Assembly (NCBI GenBank): GCA_030040055.1
Contig: JASHUK010000175.1
Location: 1 to 9,655, forward strand
DNA from: Nitrososphaerales archaeon
Lineage (GTDB): Archaea > Thermoproteota > Nitrososphaeria > Nitrososphaerales > Gagatemarchaeaceae
Direction: 5' to 3'
DNA length: 9,655 bases
The position numbers and the translations under genes are program-made. The notes beneath the pieces are model-generated. The model had not been told where the DNA came from. It searched no databases and saw only the letters and a program-made list of their open reading frames with translations. Shown here one piece after another: positions 1 to 5,632 of this stretch (position 1 is its first letter; each line of letters starts with the position of its first letter).

Positions 1-237
1 GGCCAGTGCCACCTTTCTGGCGCCGTCCCTCACGTTCTTGAACTTCCTCGTGGTCTCGTTCCAGCGCCCTCCCACGTAGAAGAACTGCCCGTCGAACTCG
101 AAGCCCACCGGCGCCACGTCAGGCTGTCCCGACTTCGACACCGTCGCTATCCGGACGAGCTTCTGCTCCGAAATGAAGTGGCGCTCGGCGTCAGAGAAGC
201 CAACGCCGCTCGCCTCAGGTGCGTTCGCGCTGTCCAA
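1..237 (-). CDS. PPOX-class, probably F420-dependent, split-barrel oxidoreductase (N-terminal part, cut by window edge)
   Basis: The minus-strand frame from a TTG at 237 is open to the window edge and gives 79 residues. They match the N-terminus of the pyridoxamine-phosphate-oxidase-like split beta-barrel family, in the branch annotated as probable F420-dependent enzymes. Seen: a helix with FSDAERHF (14-21), then KLVRIATVSKSGQPDVAPVGF (about 26-46), then FYVGG (53-57), then TTRKFKNVRDGARKVALA near the end. The family normally reads RLATV-GxPxxxPVGF-xxxGG-xxKFxDVRxNxRVA, so the fit is good. These enzymes bind flavin or F420 and carry out cytosolic redox steps; the substrate cannot be read. The TTG start is chosen because an in-frame TAG lies at 262-264 and a TATA-like box sits 28 nt upstream. 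The box overlaps the stop of the upstream regulator gene. The C-terminal part lies outside the window. Confidence 0.8.
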   Translation of the reverse strand, partial: MDSANAPEASGVGFSDAERHFISEQKLVRIATVSKSGQPDVAPVGFEFDGQFFYVGGRWNETTRKFKNVRDGARKVALA

Positions 238-261
238 GACTGACGAAGCGGCCGGCCGTCG

Positions 262-269
262 CTATTTAG
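262..269 (-). promoter_or_regulatory. TATA-like box for the PPOX gene
   Basis: On the minus strand the bases read CTAAATAG, centred about 28 nt upstream of the TTG at 237. This is the spacing expected of an archaeal BoxA driving a leaderless or nearly leaderless mRNA. It overlaps the TAA stop of the HxlR-type gene (266-268), so the PPOX gene may have its own promoter as well as read-through from the regulator. Confidence 0.45.
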
Positions 270-709
270 TCTGTCCCCGGGGGACGGACGCCGGCATGGG
301 CATGCTGGCTCATGTCGGCGACAACCGGGGCCTTGCCGAGAAATCTGTAGTTTGCGTTCCACCTTGCCCCGTAGGCTATCAGGTTCATGATCGTCGGCAG
401 GGCGTCAGACCCCTTGACTGTCAGCTTCCACCGAGCAGGCCCCTTGGCCTTCGGGCCACATCTGGCGATCACTCCATCCTGCTCGAGCTCTTTGAGCCTC
501 CTCGACAGAACGCGTGGTGTCATCCCAGGGTTCGACCTCAGTAGCTGGCTGAACCGGCGCCGGTTCCTGAAGCCGATGTCTGCGATTATTCTCAGAGCCC
601 ATCTCCTTCCGAGAGCCCCAAGATGGGGGCTAATCGGAATTGAAGAGACGCCGTAGTCCTCGGGAGGCAAGGCTTGCACCCTCTCTCCCTGCCGCTTCTT
701 CGGAGGCAC
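266..709 (-). CDS. HxlR-family winged-helix transcriptional regulator
   Basis: This 147-residue protein has the HxlR DNA-binding fold. A first helix with LGRRWALRIIADI (about 33-45) corresponds to the family's GGKWTLLIL. RRFSQLLRSNPGMTPRVLSR (51-70) and RLKELEQDGVIAR (71-83) form the helix-turn-helix, with recognition helix about 64-76. ARWKLTVKG (92-100) is the wing, and LPTIMNLIAYGARW (104-117) the closing helix. The first 25 residues are basic and probably unstructured, and the C-terminal 20 or so look disordered. The family's usual redox-sensing N-terminal Cys is absent; the only Cys is C84. The start is GTG at 709, about 29 nt from the shared TATA-like box at 734-742. The gene diverges from the SnoaL-like gene and is followed by the PPOX gene on the same strand, so it probably controls one or both and itself. 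The effector is unknown. Confidence 0.85.
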   Translation of the reverse strand: MPPKKRQGERVQALPPEDYGVSSIPISPHLGALGRRWALRIIADIGFRNRRRFSQLLRSNPGMTPRVLSRRLKELEQDGVIARCGPKAKGPARWKLTVKGSDALPTIMNLIAYGARWNANYRFLGKAPVVADMSQHAHAGVRPPGTD

Positions 710-716
710 GGTATAC

Positions 717-751
717 TTCGGGACCCTGCTGGTGATAAATAACTTCCCGAA
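717..751. promoter_or_regulatory. Perfect 7-bp inverted repeat flanking the shared TATA box; candidate operator
   Basis: TTCGGGA at 717-723 is exactly complementary to TCCCGAA at 745-751, with 21 bases between the arms. Each arm lies between the shared TATA-like element and one of the two divergent start codons (709 minus, 769 plus). HxlR-type regulators bind as dimers to inverted repeats near their own promoters, so this is a plausible autoregulatory operator. A separate GTATAC palindrome sits at 711-716. The operator role is inference. Confidence 0.4.
734..742. promoter_or_regulatory. TATA-like element placed to serve both divergent genes
   Basis: The plus strand reads GATAAATAA and the minus strand TTATTTATC. 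The centre (about 738) lies about 29 nt from the GTG at 709 (minus) and about 31 nt from the ATG at 769 (plus). Both distances fit archaeal leaderless promoters. No second AT-rich box is present in the 59-bp gap, so one element may serve both directions. Confidence 0.5.
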
Positions 752-768
752 CGACTCTATGACGGCGT

Positions 769-1197
769 ATGTCAGTCAAGGAGACCCTGAACCTGGTCGA
801 AGGGGCATGGGTCGACGCGCTCTCGGCACACGACTCCAAGAGATTCTTGGCCGCTCACTCCGAGAGTGTCACAATGTACGATCCCACTTTTCCTCAGCCG
901 TCGAAGGGCAAGAAGGCTCTCGAAGTGTGGTTCAATGGCCTTCTCGAGATGTTCCCTGACTACAAGGTGCAGAGACTCTGGTCTTTCGGGAACGGAGAGT
1001 GGGTGTGCGTCGAATGCGTGGAGTCGGGGACACTGGAAGGCCCTATCCATACACCCGGCGGCGACGTCCCCCCCACGCACAAGTCATTCAAGTCAAGCGA
1101 CTGCATCGTGTGCAAGGTGGAGGCGGGTAAGATTGCCGAGATACGCCTTCACTACGACGTTCTGGGGCTGATGGCCCAGCTCGGCATGAAACCGTGA
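769..1197 (+). CDS. SnoaL-like / NTF2-fold protein
   Basis: The 142-residue product has the length and pattern of the SnoaL-like polyketide cyclase/ester cyclase superfamily. An N-terminal helix (about 3-30) is followed by VTMYDPTFPQPSKGKKAL (34-51), then FNGLLEMFPDYKVQRLWSFG (55-74), strands VCVECVESGTLEGP (79-92), and the family's terminal segment IRLHYDVLGLMAQLG (125-139). These small cytosolic alpha+beta barrels carry out cyclisation, isomerisation or hydrolysis on hydrophobic ligands, or only bind them. The sequence alone does not give the substrate. H128 and D130 near the end are candidate pocket residues by comparison with the family. The gene diverges from the HxlR regulator, a common arrangement for a small-molecule response gene. 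The ATG at 769 is chosen over the ATG at 759, which is in another frame. Confidence 0.75.
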   Translation: MSVKETLNLVEGAWVDALSAHDSKRFLAAHSESVTMYDPTFPQPSKGKKALEVWFNGLLEMFPDYKVQRLWSFGNGEWVCVECVESGTLEGPIHTPGGDVPPTHKSFKSSDCIVCKVEAGKIAEIRLHYDVLGLMAQLGMKP

Positions 1198-1284
1198 GCG
1201 GTCTCCTTCGAGGCCGGTCCCCTCCCTCGTGGGTCTAGCTTCTCACGTCATCGACCAGCGCTTCGCGTGCCAAGCGGCTGGCTA

Positions 1285-1306
1285 TCATGTATGTTTCTGT
1301 GCATGA
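1285..1306. promoter_or_regulatory. Imperfect dyad just upstream of the trpB2 TATA box
   Basis: TCATGTA (1285-1291) and TGCATGA (1300-1306) form an inverted repeat matching at 6 of 7 positions, with an 8-nt spacer. It ends 3 nt before the TATA box at 1310. ATGTAT also occurs twice, at 1287 and 1307, 20 nt apart. The position fits an activator or repressor site near the TFB-recognition region. The role is inference. Confidence 0.3.
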
Positions 1307-1309
1307 ATG

Positions 1310-1317
1310 TATAATAA
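1310..1317 (+). promoter_or_regulatory. TATA box of trpB2
   Basis: TATAATAA is centred about 26-27 nt upstream of the GTG at 1340. This fits an archaeal BoxA with a leaderless transcript, and it would place the ATG at 1307 upstream of the transcription start. Confidence 0.6.
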
Positions 1318-1339
1318 CGTCACGACAGGTAGGCAGACC

Positions 1340-2707
1340 GTGGCTTCGACCAAGCTGAAGTCCGTCCTAAGGACAGACGACCTCCCGACCAAGTACTACA
1401 ACATCCTGCACGACCTGCCGGCCGCGCTCCCTCCACCGCTTGACCCCAAGACCATGAAGCCGGTGTCCCCGGAGGCCCTGCTCCGCCTCTTCGCGAAAGA
1501 GTGCGTGATGCAGGAGGTGTCAACCGACGAGTTCATCCCCATCCCAGAGGAGGTCCAGGAAGCCTACCTGAGGGTCGGAAGGCCAACGCCCCTCTACCGG
1601 GCCACGAGGCTCGAACAGAAGCTGAAGACCCCCGCCAAGATATTCTACAAGCGAGAAGACCTCAACCCGGCGGGGAGTCACAAGCCGAACACGGCCATAG
1701 CCCAGGCGTACTACCACAAGAAGGAAGGGACGGAGAGACTGACCACAGAGACAGGCGCAGGGCAGTGGGGGAGCGCACTCGCCCTGGCGACTGCCATGTT
1801 CGGAATCGACCTGACCGTCTACATGACGAGGAGCAGCTACGTCCAGAAGCCGTACAGGAAGACCCTGATGGAGGTCTACGGCGCGAAGGTGCACGCGTCT
1901 CCGAGCGCCCTGACAAACGTCGGGCGGAGGTTCTCCTCGGACGACCCGGATCACCCCGGGAGCCTCGGCATCGCGATAAGCGAGGCGATAGAAGACTGCG
2001 TCACGCACGACAACACGAAATATTCCCTGGGGAGCGTCCTCAACCACGTCCTGACCCACCAGTCGGTGATCGGTCAGGAGGCGCGCATGCAGATGGAGGA
2101 GATGGACGCCGACCCCGACTACGTCGTCGGGTGCATCGGAGGCGGGAGCAACTACGCGGGGATCGCCTACCCGTTCATGAGGGACAAACTGAGAGGGAAG
2201 AGCGACGCGGAGTTCGTGGCGGCCGAGCCGAAGGCGGTCCCGTCGACGACGCGCGGGGAATACAGGTACGACTACGGGGACACGGGGGAGATGACCCCGC
2301 TGGTGAAGATGTACACGGTGGGGCACGGGTACCAATGCCCTCCGATTCACGCGGGGGGCCTCAGATACCACGGCAAGGCGCCGTCGATGTGCATGCTGAT
2401 CGACAAGGGGTACATGAGGAGCGTAGCTTACTCGCAGAACGAGGTCATGGACGCCGGGCTGCTGTTCGCGCAGACCGAGGGCGTGGTCGCGGCCCCCGAG
2501 TCCAACCACGCAATCAAGGCCGCCGTGGAGCTCGCGCTGGAGTGCAAGAGGAAGAACGAGGCAAAGGTGATCCTATTCAACCTGAGCGGGCACGGCCTGC
2601 TGGACCTGAAGGCATACAGCGACAAGCTCGCGAACTCCCTCGTCGACTACGAGCCAGACGAGCAGGCTATCAGGGGGGCGCTCGAAGCGGTCCCGCTGGT
2701 CCGCTGA
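1340..2707 (+). CDS. trpB: Tryptophan synthase beta chain, TrpB2 type
   Basis: This PLP enzyme of fold type II condenses indole with serine (or, in some TrpB2 proteins, O-phosphoserine) to give tryptophan. Seen, numbered from the GTG: an N-terminal segment KYYNILHDLPAALPPPLDP (about 18-36) typical of TrpB2; IGRP-like VGRPTPLYRA; the PLP lysine K115 in AGSHKPNTA; the catalytic Glu E137 in TETGAGQWG; LTHQSVIGQE; the phosphate-binding CIGGGSN; GGLRYHG; and the C-terminal LSGHGLLDL. The protein is 455 residues, normal for TrpB2 and longer than classical TrpB1. An in-frame ATG at 1307 would add 11 residues but overlaps the TATA box, so the GTG is preferred. No trpA or other trp gene is adjacent, so this copy is outside a trp operon. 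It could serve indole salvage, phosphoserine-dependent synthesis with a distant TrpA, or serine deamination. Confidence 0.93.
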   Translation: MASTKLKSVLRTDDLPTKYYNILHDLPAALPPPLDPKTMKPVSPEALLRLFAKECVMQEVSTDEFIPIPEEVQEAYLRVGRPTPLYRATRLEQKLKTPAKIFYKREDLNPAGSHKPNTAIAQAYYHKKEGTERLTTETGAGQWGSALALATAMFGIDLTVYMTRSSYVQKPYRKTLMEVYGAKVHASPSALTNVGRRFSSDDPDHPGSLGIAISEAIEDCVTHDNTKYSLGSVLNHVLTHQSVIGQEARMQMEEMDADPDYVVGCIGGGSNYAGIAYPFMRDKLRGKSDAEFVAAEPKAVPSTTRGEYRYDYGDTGEMTPLVKMYTVGHGYQCPPIHAGGLRYHGKAPSMCMLIDKGYMRSVAYSQNEVMDAGLLFAQTEGVVAAPESNHAIKAAVELALECKRKNEAKVILFNLSGHGLLDLKAYSDKLANSLVDYEPDEQAIRGALEAVPLVR

Positions 2708-2739
2708 TCGCCGAAAGGCTCTCTCCCTGGAAGCAGAAG

Positions 2740-2836
2740 CGCCGGGGGTAGGACTCGAACCCACGCGACCCGAAGGTCACGGGCTGACCTGGAGAGGCGC
2801 TCAAGGCCCGCGCAATAACCACTCTGCCACCCCGGC
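2740..2836 (-). tRNA. tRNA-Ser(UGA) with a 14-nt intron
   Basis: The minus strand folds as a class II tRNA. The acceptor stem is GCCGGGG/CCCCGGC (2830-2836 with 2741-2747). The D arm is GCAG..TTGC with GG in the loop. The anticodon stem is CGGGC/GCCCG (2806-2810 with 2780-2784). A long variable arm GTGACC-TTCG-GGTCGC follows, and the T arm is GTGGG-TTCGAGT-CCTAC. The anticodon TGA is at 2801-2803, preceded by T33. The discriminator at 2740 is G, as expected for serine and unlike leucine. CCA is not encoded. The anticodon stem closes only if 14 nt are removed between positions 37 and 38. Mature length is 83 nt before CCA addition. It reads UCN codons, mainly UCA. The gene converges on trpB2, 32 nt from its stop. 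Confidence 0.93.
2786..2799 (-). other. Bulge-helix-bulge intron in tRNA-Ser
   Basis: The intron, read on the minus strand, is CGCCTCTCCAGGTC between G37 (2800) and A38 (2785). After the five anticodon-stem pairs, C32-T33-T34-G35 pair with intron CAGG (C-G, U-G, U-A, G-C) to give the 4-bp helix. The 3-nt bulges are A36-G37-C and U-C-A, each cut after the second base. This is the canonical substrate of archaeal tRNA splicing endonuclease, with a 7-nt closing loop. Confidence 0.9.
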
Positions 2837-2863
2837 TTGGACAGACGAGCGCCCGCTCGGTTC

Positions 2864-2873
2864 TTATGCTTTA
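2864..2873 (-). promoter_or_regulatory. Possible TATA-like box for tRNA-Ser
   Basis: The minus strand reads TAAAGCATAA, centred about 32 nt upstream of the tRNA 5' end. It is the only AT-rich stretch in the GC-rich 2837-2910 spacer. The match to a BoxA is weak. Confidence 0.35.
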
Positions 2874-2910
2874 GCGCGGCCCATGAAACCGCCGCGAAAG
2901 CGGACGCTGG

Positions 2911-2918
2911 TTTTAAAT
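2911..2918 (+). promoter_or_regulatory. TATA box of the ABC transporter-acetyltransferase operon
   Basis: TTTTAAAT is centred about 29 nt upstream of the GTG at 2944. It is a strong BoxA match in GC-rich DNA and suggests a leaderless mRNA starting at or just before the GTG. No comparably strong box lies before the next two genes. Confidence 0.6.
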
Positions 2919-2943
2919 CCCGGACTCAGGGGGCGCGCTTTCA

Positions 2944-3960
2944 GTGCCCGACATAATCGATGTCAAGGACCTCGTCCTAGTCTATGGCGACGGGACGAAG
3001 GCGGTCGACGGCATCTCGTTCCAGGTGCAGGAGAACGAGTTCTTCGGCTTCCTCGGGCCCAACGGCGCGGGGAAGAGCACTACGATCAAGGTGCTCACGA
3101 CCCTGCTCAGGAAGACGTCGGGGTCGGTGGCCATTGCCGGGAACGACATCAACTCGGACTCGGCGAAGATCAGGAAGATGATAGGGGTTCAGAGCCAAGA
3201 GACGGTGGTAGACCTTGACCTGACGGCGCGTGAGAACATGATGCTCCAGGGACACCTCCACCAGATGAGGGGGGACGCGCTGAAGAAGAGGGTGGACGAG
3301 CTGTTGGCGCTCGTGGACCTGACGGACGTCGCCGACAAGAGGGCCTCCTCGTTCTCCGGAGGGATGAAGAAGAGGCTCGACCTCGCAACCACTCTTGTGC
3401 ACGGGCCCAGGCTGATATTCCTCGACGAGCCCACTACGGGTCTCGACCCGCAGTCCAGGGCCGCGGTCTGGCAGTACCTCGAGAAACTGAACAAGGAGGG
3501 CGTCACGGTGTTCCTCACGACGCAGTACATGGAGGAGGCCGACAAGCTGTGCAAGAGGCTCTCCATAATCGACCACGGGAAGATCGTGGCAAACGGGACG
3601 CCGTCCGAGCTCAAGAGAGAAATCGGCACGGACACCATCACCCTGAAGATTGAAGAGTCCGGGCTGGAAGGGCAGTCGGCGAGGGCGAAGGAGCTGCTCC
3701 AGCAGACGAAGGGGATAACCGAGGTGCTGAGTTCTGACGACGGGCTTACGGCCTACGCGAAGGACGCCGGGTTCATAGTGGCTGACATCGTCCGCTCCTT
3801 CGACGCGAGCGGCATCAAGATCGCGTCGATCGGGGTATCTTCCCCCTCCCTCGACGACGTATTCCTCCACCACACGGGGAGGAGGATACGCCCTGAAGAG
3901 GCGGGCCAGAAGCCAGCCGGAAGGACGAGGTTCGGAGCAAGGAGGCCGACGAGACAGTGA
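2944..3960 (+). CDS. DrrA-like ABC transporter ATP-binding protein
   Basis: The 338-residue cytosolic ATPase would drive the permease encoded next. Seen in order: Walker A GPNGAGKST (38-46), Q-loop region GVQSQE (81-86), ABC signature SFSGGMKKR (136-144), Walker B LIFLDEP (157-163), D-loop GLD (166-168), switch TTQYMEEAD (192-200), and the C-terminal motif SLDDVFLHHTGR (302-313) of daunorubicin-resistance-type ATPases (DUF4162 region). The switch residue is Gln194 rather than His, which is the usual state in the DrrA branch, so it is not a defect. A basic tail of about 25 residues follows the family end. The start is GTG, set by the TATA box at 2911. Its TGA overlaps the permease GTG by 4 bp, implying translational coupling. 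The substrate is unknown: the DrrA family exports drugs and lipids, and some members have other roles. Confidence 0.92.
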   Translation: MPDIIDVKDLVLVYGDGTKAVDGISFQVQENEFFGFLGPNGAGKSTTIKVLTTLLRKTSGSVAIAGNDINSDSAKIRKMIGVQSQETVVDLDLTARENMMLQGHLHQMRGDALKKRVDELLALVDLTDVADKRASSFSGGMKKRLDLATTLVHGPRLIFLDEPTTGLDPQSRAAVWQYLEKLNKEGVTVFLTTQYMEEADKLCKRLSIIDHGKIVANGTPSELKREIGTDTITLKIEESGLEGQSARAKELLQQTKGITEVLSSDDGLTAYAKDAGFIVADIVRSFDASGIKIASIGVSSPSLDDVFLHHTGRRIRPEEAGQKPAGRTRFGARRPTRQ

Positions 3961-4730
3961 GCCTCCTCTACGACACGTGGTACCTGTTCGTCAGGGCGCT
4001 GACGAAGCTGATACGCACCCCCATCCTGCTGTTCTTCTCGCTCCTCCAGCCGATCATCTTCCTGCTGCTGTTCACGCAGCTGTTCTCCAAGATAGCCGCT
4101 GCGTTCCCCAGCTTCGGCGGGGTCAGCTACCTCGCATTCGCGACCCCCGGGATCCTGCTGCAGAACGCGTTCAGCAGCTCCCTGCAGTCGGGGACGTCCA
4201 TCGTCGACGACCTCAACCTGGGGTACGTCCAGAAGTTCCTCGTCACCCCGGTCAACAGGTCCGCCATCCTACTCGGCCGGCTCTGCTGTGACGCGTTCAG
4301 GGTGGTCGCGCAGTCTCTGATCATACTCGTGCTCGCCTACCTCCTCGGCTTCAGCTTCACGACGGAGGTGCCGGGGATACTGGCCGCCTTCTTCCTGATC
4401 GCGTACTTCGGGTTCGCGTGGTCCGGGATATCCCTGACGATAGGGCTCACGACCCGCAGCGCGGAGACTGTCTTCGGGCTGGGTGGGATACTGACCTTCC
4501 CGCTCCTGTTCATGAGCACTGCCCTGGTACCTGCCAAGGGTTTCATGCCGAACTGGATGGTCACAGTGTCGAGCTACAACCCAATCAGCTACACGGTCAA
4601 CGCGGTGAGGGACCTCGCCCTCAAGGGGTTCGTCTTCGGCGACATCGCGTCGGCCCTGCTGGTGATAACCGGGATCGCCCTGGTGACTCAGGCCGCGACG
4701 CTTTACAAGTTCAGAAAGATAGTCAGCTGA
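3957..4730 (+). CDS. ABC-2 type permease (DrrB-like)
   Basis: This 257-residue integral membrane protein pairs with the preceding ATPase. Six hydrophobic segments are visible at about 22-43, 56-75, 113-133, 139-163, 172-192 and 229-248. The cytosolic coupling segment FLVTPVNRSAILLGRL (94-109) matches the FL.TP.sR pattern of ABC-2 permeases, and MVTVSSYNPISYTVNAVRDL (201-220) matches their conserved PxxYxxxAxR stretch before the last membrane span. The GTG start lies in a GTGA overlap with the ATPase stop. The stop is followed after 1 nt by the acetyltransferase GTG. The transported substrate cannot be inferred from sequence. Confidence 0.9.
   Translation: MSLLYDTWYLFVRALTKLIRTPILLFFSLLQPIIFLLLFTQLFSKIAAAFPSFGGVSYLAFATPGILLQNAFSSSLQSGTSIVDDLNLGYVQKFLVTPVNRSAILLGRLCCDAFRVVAQSLIILVLAYLLGFSFTTEVPGILAAFFLIAYFGFAWSGISLTIGLTTRSAETVFGLGGILTFPLLFMSTALVPAKGFMPNWMVTVSSYNPISYTVNAVRDLALKGFVFGDIASALLVITGIALVTQAATLYKFRKIVS
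4702..4709 (+). promoter_or_regulatory. Weak candidate internal TATA element before the acetyltransferase
   Basis: TTTACAAG lies inside the permease coding end, centred about 27 nt before the GTG at 4732. The spacing fits the window's pattern, but the match is weak and could be chance within coding sequence. Confidence 0.2.
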
Positions 4731-4731
4731 A

Positions 4732-5607
4732 GTGGCATCCTTGGACGCAGCCGGCTCGCGGCGCAGTAAGGTAGTGGTCCGCCCGCCGAAGCCCTCGGAC
4801 AAGGAGCCCTTGCTGGCCTTCATCAGGCAGATCTGGCACGGCCACGACTACATCCCGCACGTCTGGGACGAGTGGATGAAGGACCCCTCGGGCAGGATGT
4901 TCGTGGTCGAGGTAGACGGCAACCCCGTCGGGATGAACAGGGTCAGGGTCCTAGAGGACGGGTCTGCCTGGTTCGAGGGGGCGAGGGTGCACCCCGACTA
5001 CAGGGGCATGGGCCTGGCGACGGCCCTCGGGGACAACTCGATGAAGGTGGCGCGGAGGATGGGGGCACGCGTCTTTCGGCTCACGAGCGACGCGAGGAAC
5101 AAGGTGGCCCACGGGCAGGTGGCGAAGATGCAGTTCAAGGAGGTCGTGCGGGTGAGCGTCCTCTCCCCGAAGAAGGGGAGGCGGTTTCGGCCTCAGAGGG
5201 GGGTCGACGTCGCTGACCCCTCCGACCTGGACAGGGTGAAGGCCACGATACGAGGGTCCGACGAATACCGAGCGGGGGCCGGGATGCTGTGGGACGGCCT
5301 GACGGCGGTCGCGCTCACTGACGACGTCATCGAAAAGCGGGTCGCAGAGGGACTCGTCAGGGTGTCGGGTGGGGCGGTGGCGATCGCGGCCCCCGCGAGG
5401 GAGGGAAGGGAGGTGTGGCACCAGGTGGGCTTTCTCGGAGGGGACGCCGCAGCAGGGGTGAGGATAGCGAAGGACATCCTCTCGAAGTCTCGGGCCGACT
5501 GGAACCCCGTCTTCGTTCCCTCGGGGGCGATGGAGCGCGCCCTGAAGAAGGAAGGCATGAAGAAGGACACCACGATGGTCCTCTTCGAGAGACGCGCCAA
5601 GGGTTAA
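4732..5607 (+). CDS. GNAT-family N-acetyltransferase with C-terminal extension
   Basis: The N-terminal 145 residues form a GNAT domain that would transfer an acyl group from acyl-CoA to an amine. VRPPKPSDKEPLLAFIRQIW (16-35) is the first strand and helix. MFVVEVDGNPVGMNRVRV (56-73) is the central strands. Motif A, ARVHPDYRGMGLATAL (84-99), has the RGMGLA pyrophosphate loop at 91-96. ARNKVAHGQVAKMQFKEV (121-138) is motif B. The remaining 145 residues may be a second, degenerate GNAT-like half, but I do not recognise a motif there. The substrate is unknown. The gene begins 1 nt after the permease stop, so it is probably co-transcribed with the transporter. The TAA stop lies inside the TATA-like element of the next gene. 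Confidence 0.85.
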   Translation: MASLDAAGSRRSKVVVRPPKPSDKEPLLAFIRQIWHGHDYIPHVWDEWMKDPSGRMFVVEVDGNPVGMNRVRVLEDGSAWFEGARVHPDYRGMGLATALGDNSMKVARRMGARVFRLTSDARNKVAHGQVAKMQFKEVVRVSVLSPKKGRRFRPQRGVDVADPSDLDRVKATIRGSDEYRAGAGMLWDGLTAVALTDDVIEKRVAEGLVRVSGGAVAIAAPAREGREVWHQVGFLGGDAAAGVRIAKDILSKSRADWNPVFVPSGAMERALKKEGMKKDTTMVLFERRAKG

Positions 5608-5609
5608 AA
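5604..5609 (+). promoter_or_regulatory. TATA-like box of the hydroxyacyl-CoA dehydrogenase gene
   Basis: TTAAAA, within GGTTAAAACC, is centred about 26-27 nt upstream of the ATG at 5633. This implies an essentially leaderless transcript. Its first bases are the stop codon of the acetyltransferase gene. Confidence 0.5.
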
Positions 5610-5632
5610 CCCGCTCTCGGTCCGGCCGTACC

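Noticed and set aside
173..544. A 123-residue plus-strand open frame near the left end
   Set aside because: It lies opposite the PPOX and HxlR genes, both of which have clear family signatures on the minus strand.
711..716. GTATAC as a separate operator
   Set aside because: A 6-bp palindrome is too short to mean much alone; the 7-bp inverted repeat around the TATA box is the better candidate.
1307..1339. ATG at 1307 as the trpB2 start
   Set aside because: It overlaps the TATA box at 1310-1317, and the extra 11 residues show no family similarity; the GTG at 1340 has ideal promoter spacing.
1501..2751. A 416-residue plus-strand open frame overlapping trpB2 in another phase
   Set aside because: Rich in Arg, Gly, Pro and Glu as expected from a shifted GC-rich gene; no recognisable domain, and it lies inside a convincing TrpB2 gene.
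2740..2836. Reading the tRNA as an intronless serine tRNA or as tRNA-Leu(GAG)
   Set aside because: Without splicing the anticodon stem has a C-C mismatch and about 14 unexplained bases; the Leu reading puts C at position 37 and conflicts with the G discriminator.
3535..3537. Loss of the switch histidine in the ABC ATPase (Gln in TTQYMEEAD; codon near this position)
   Set aside because: Gln at this position is usual in DrrA-type ATPases, so it is not a sign of an inactive protein.
2977..3873. A long minus-strand open frame opposite the ABC ATPase
   Set aside because: Antisense artefact of GC-rich codon usage; the plus-strand product has every ABC motif.
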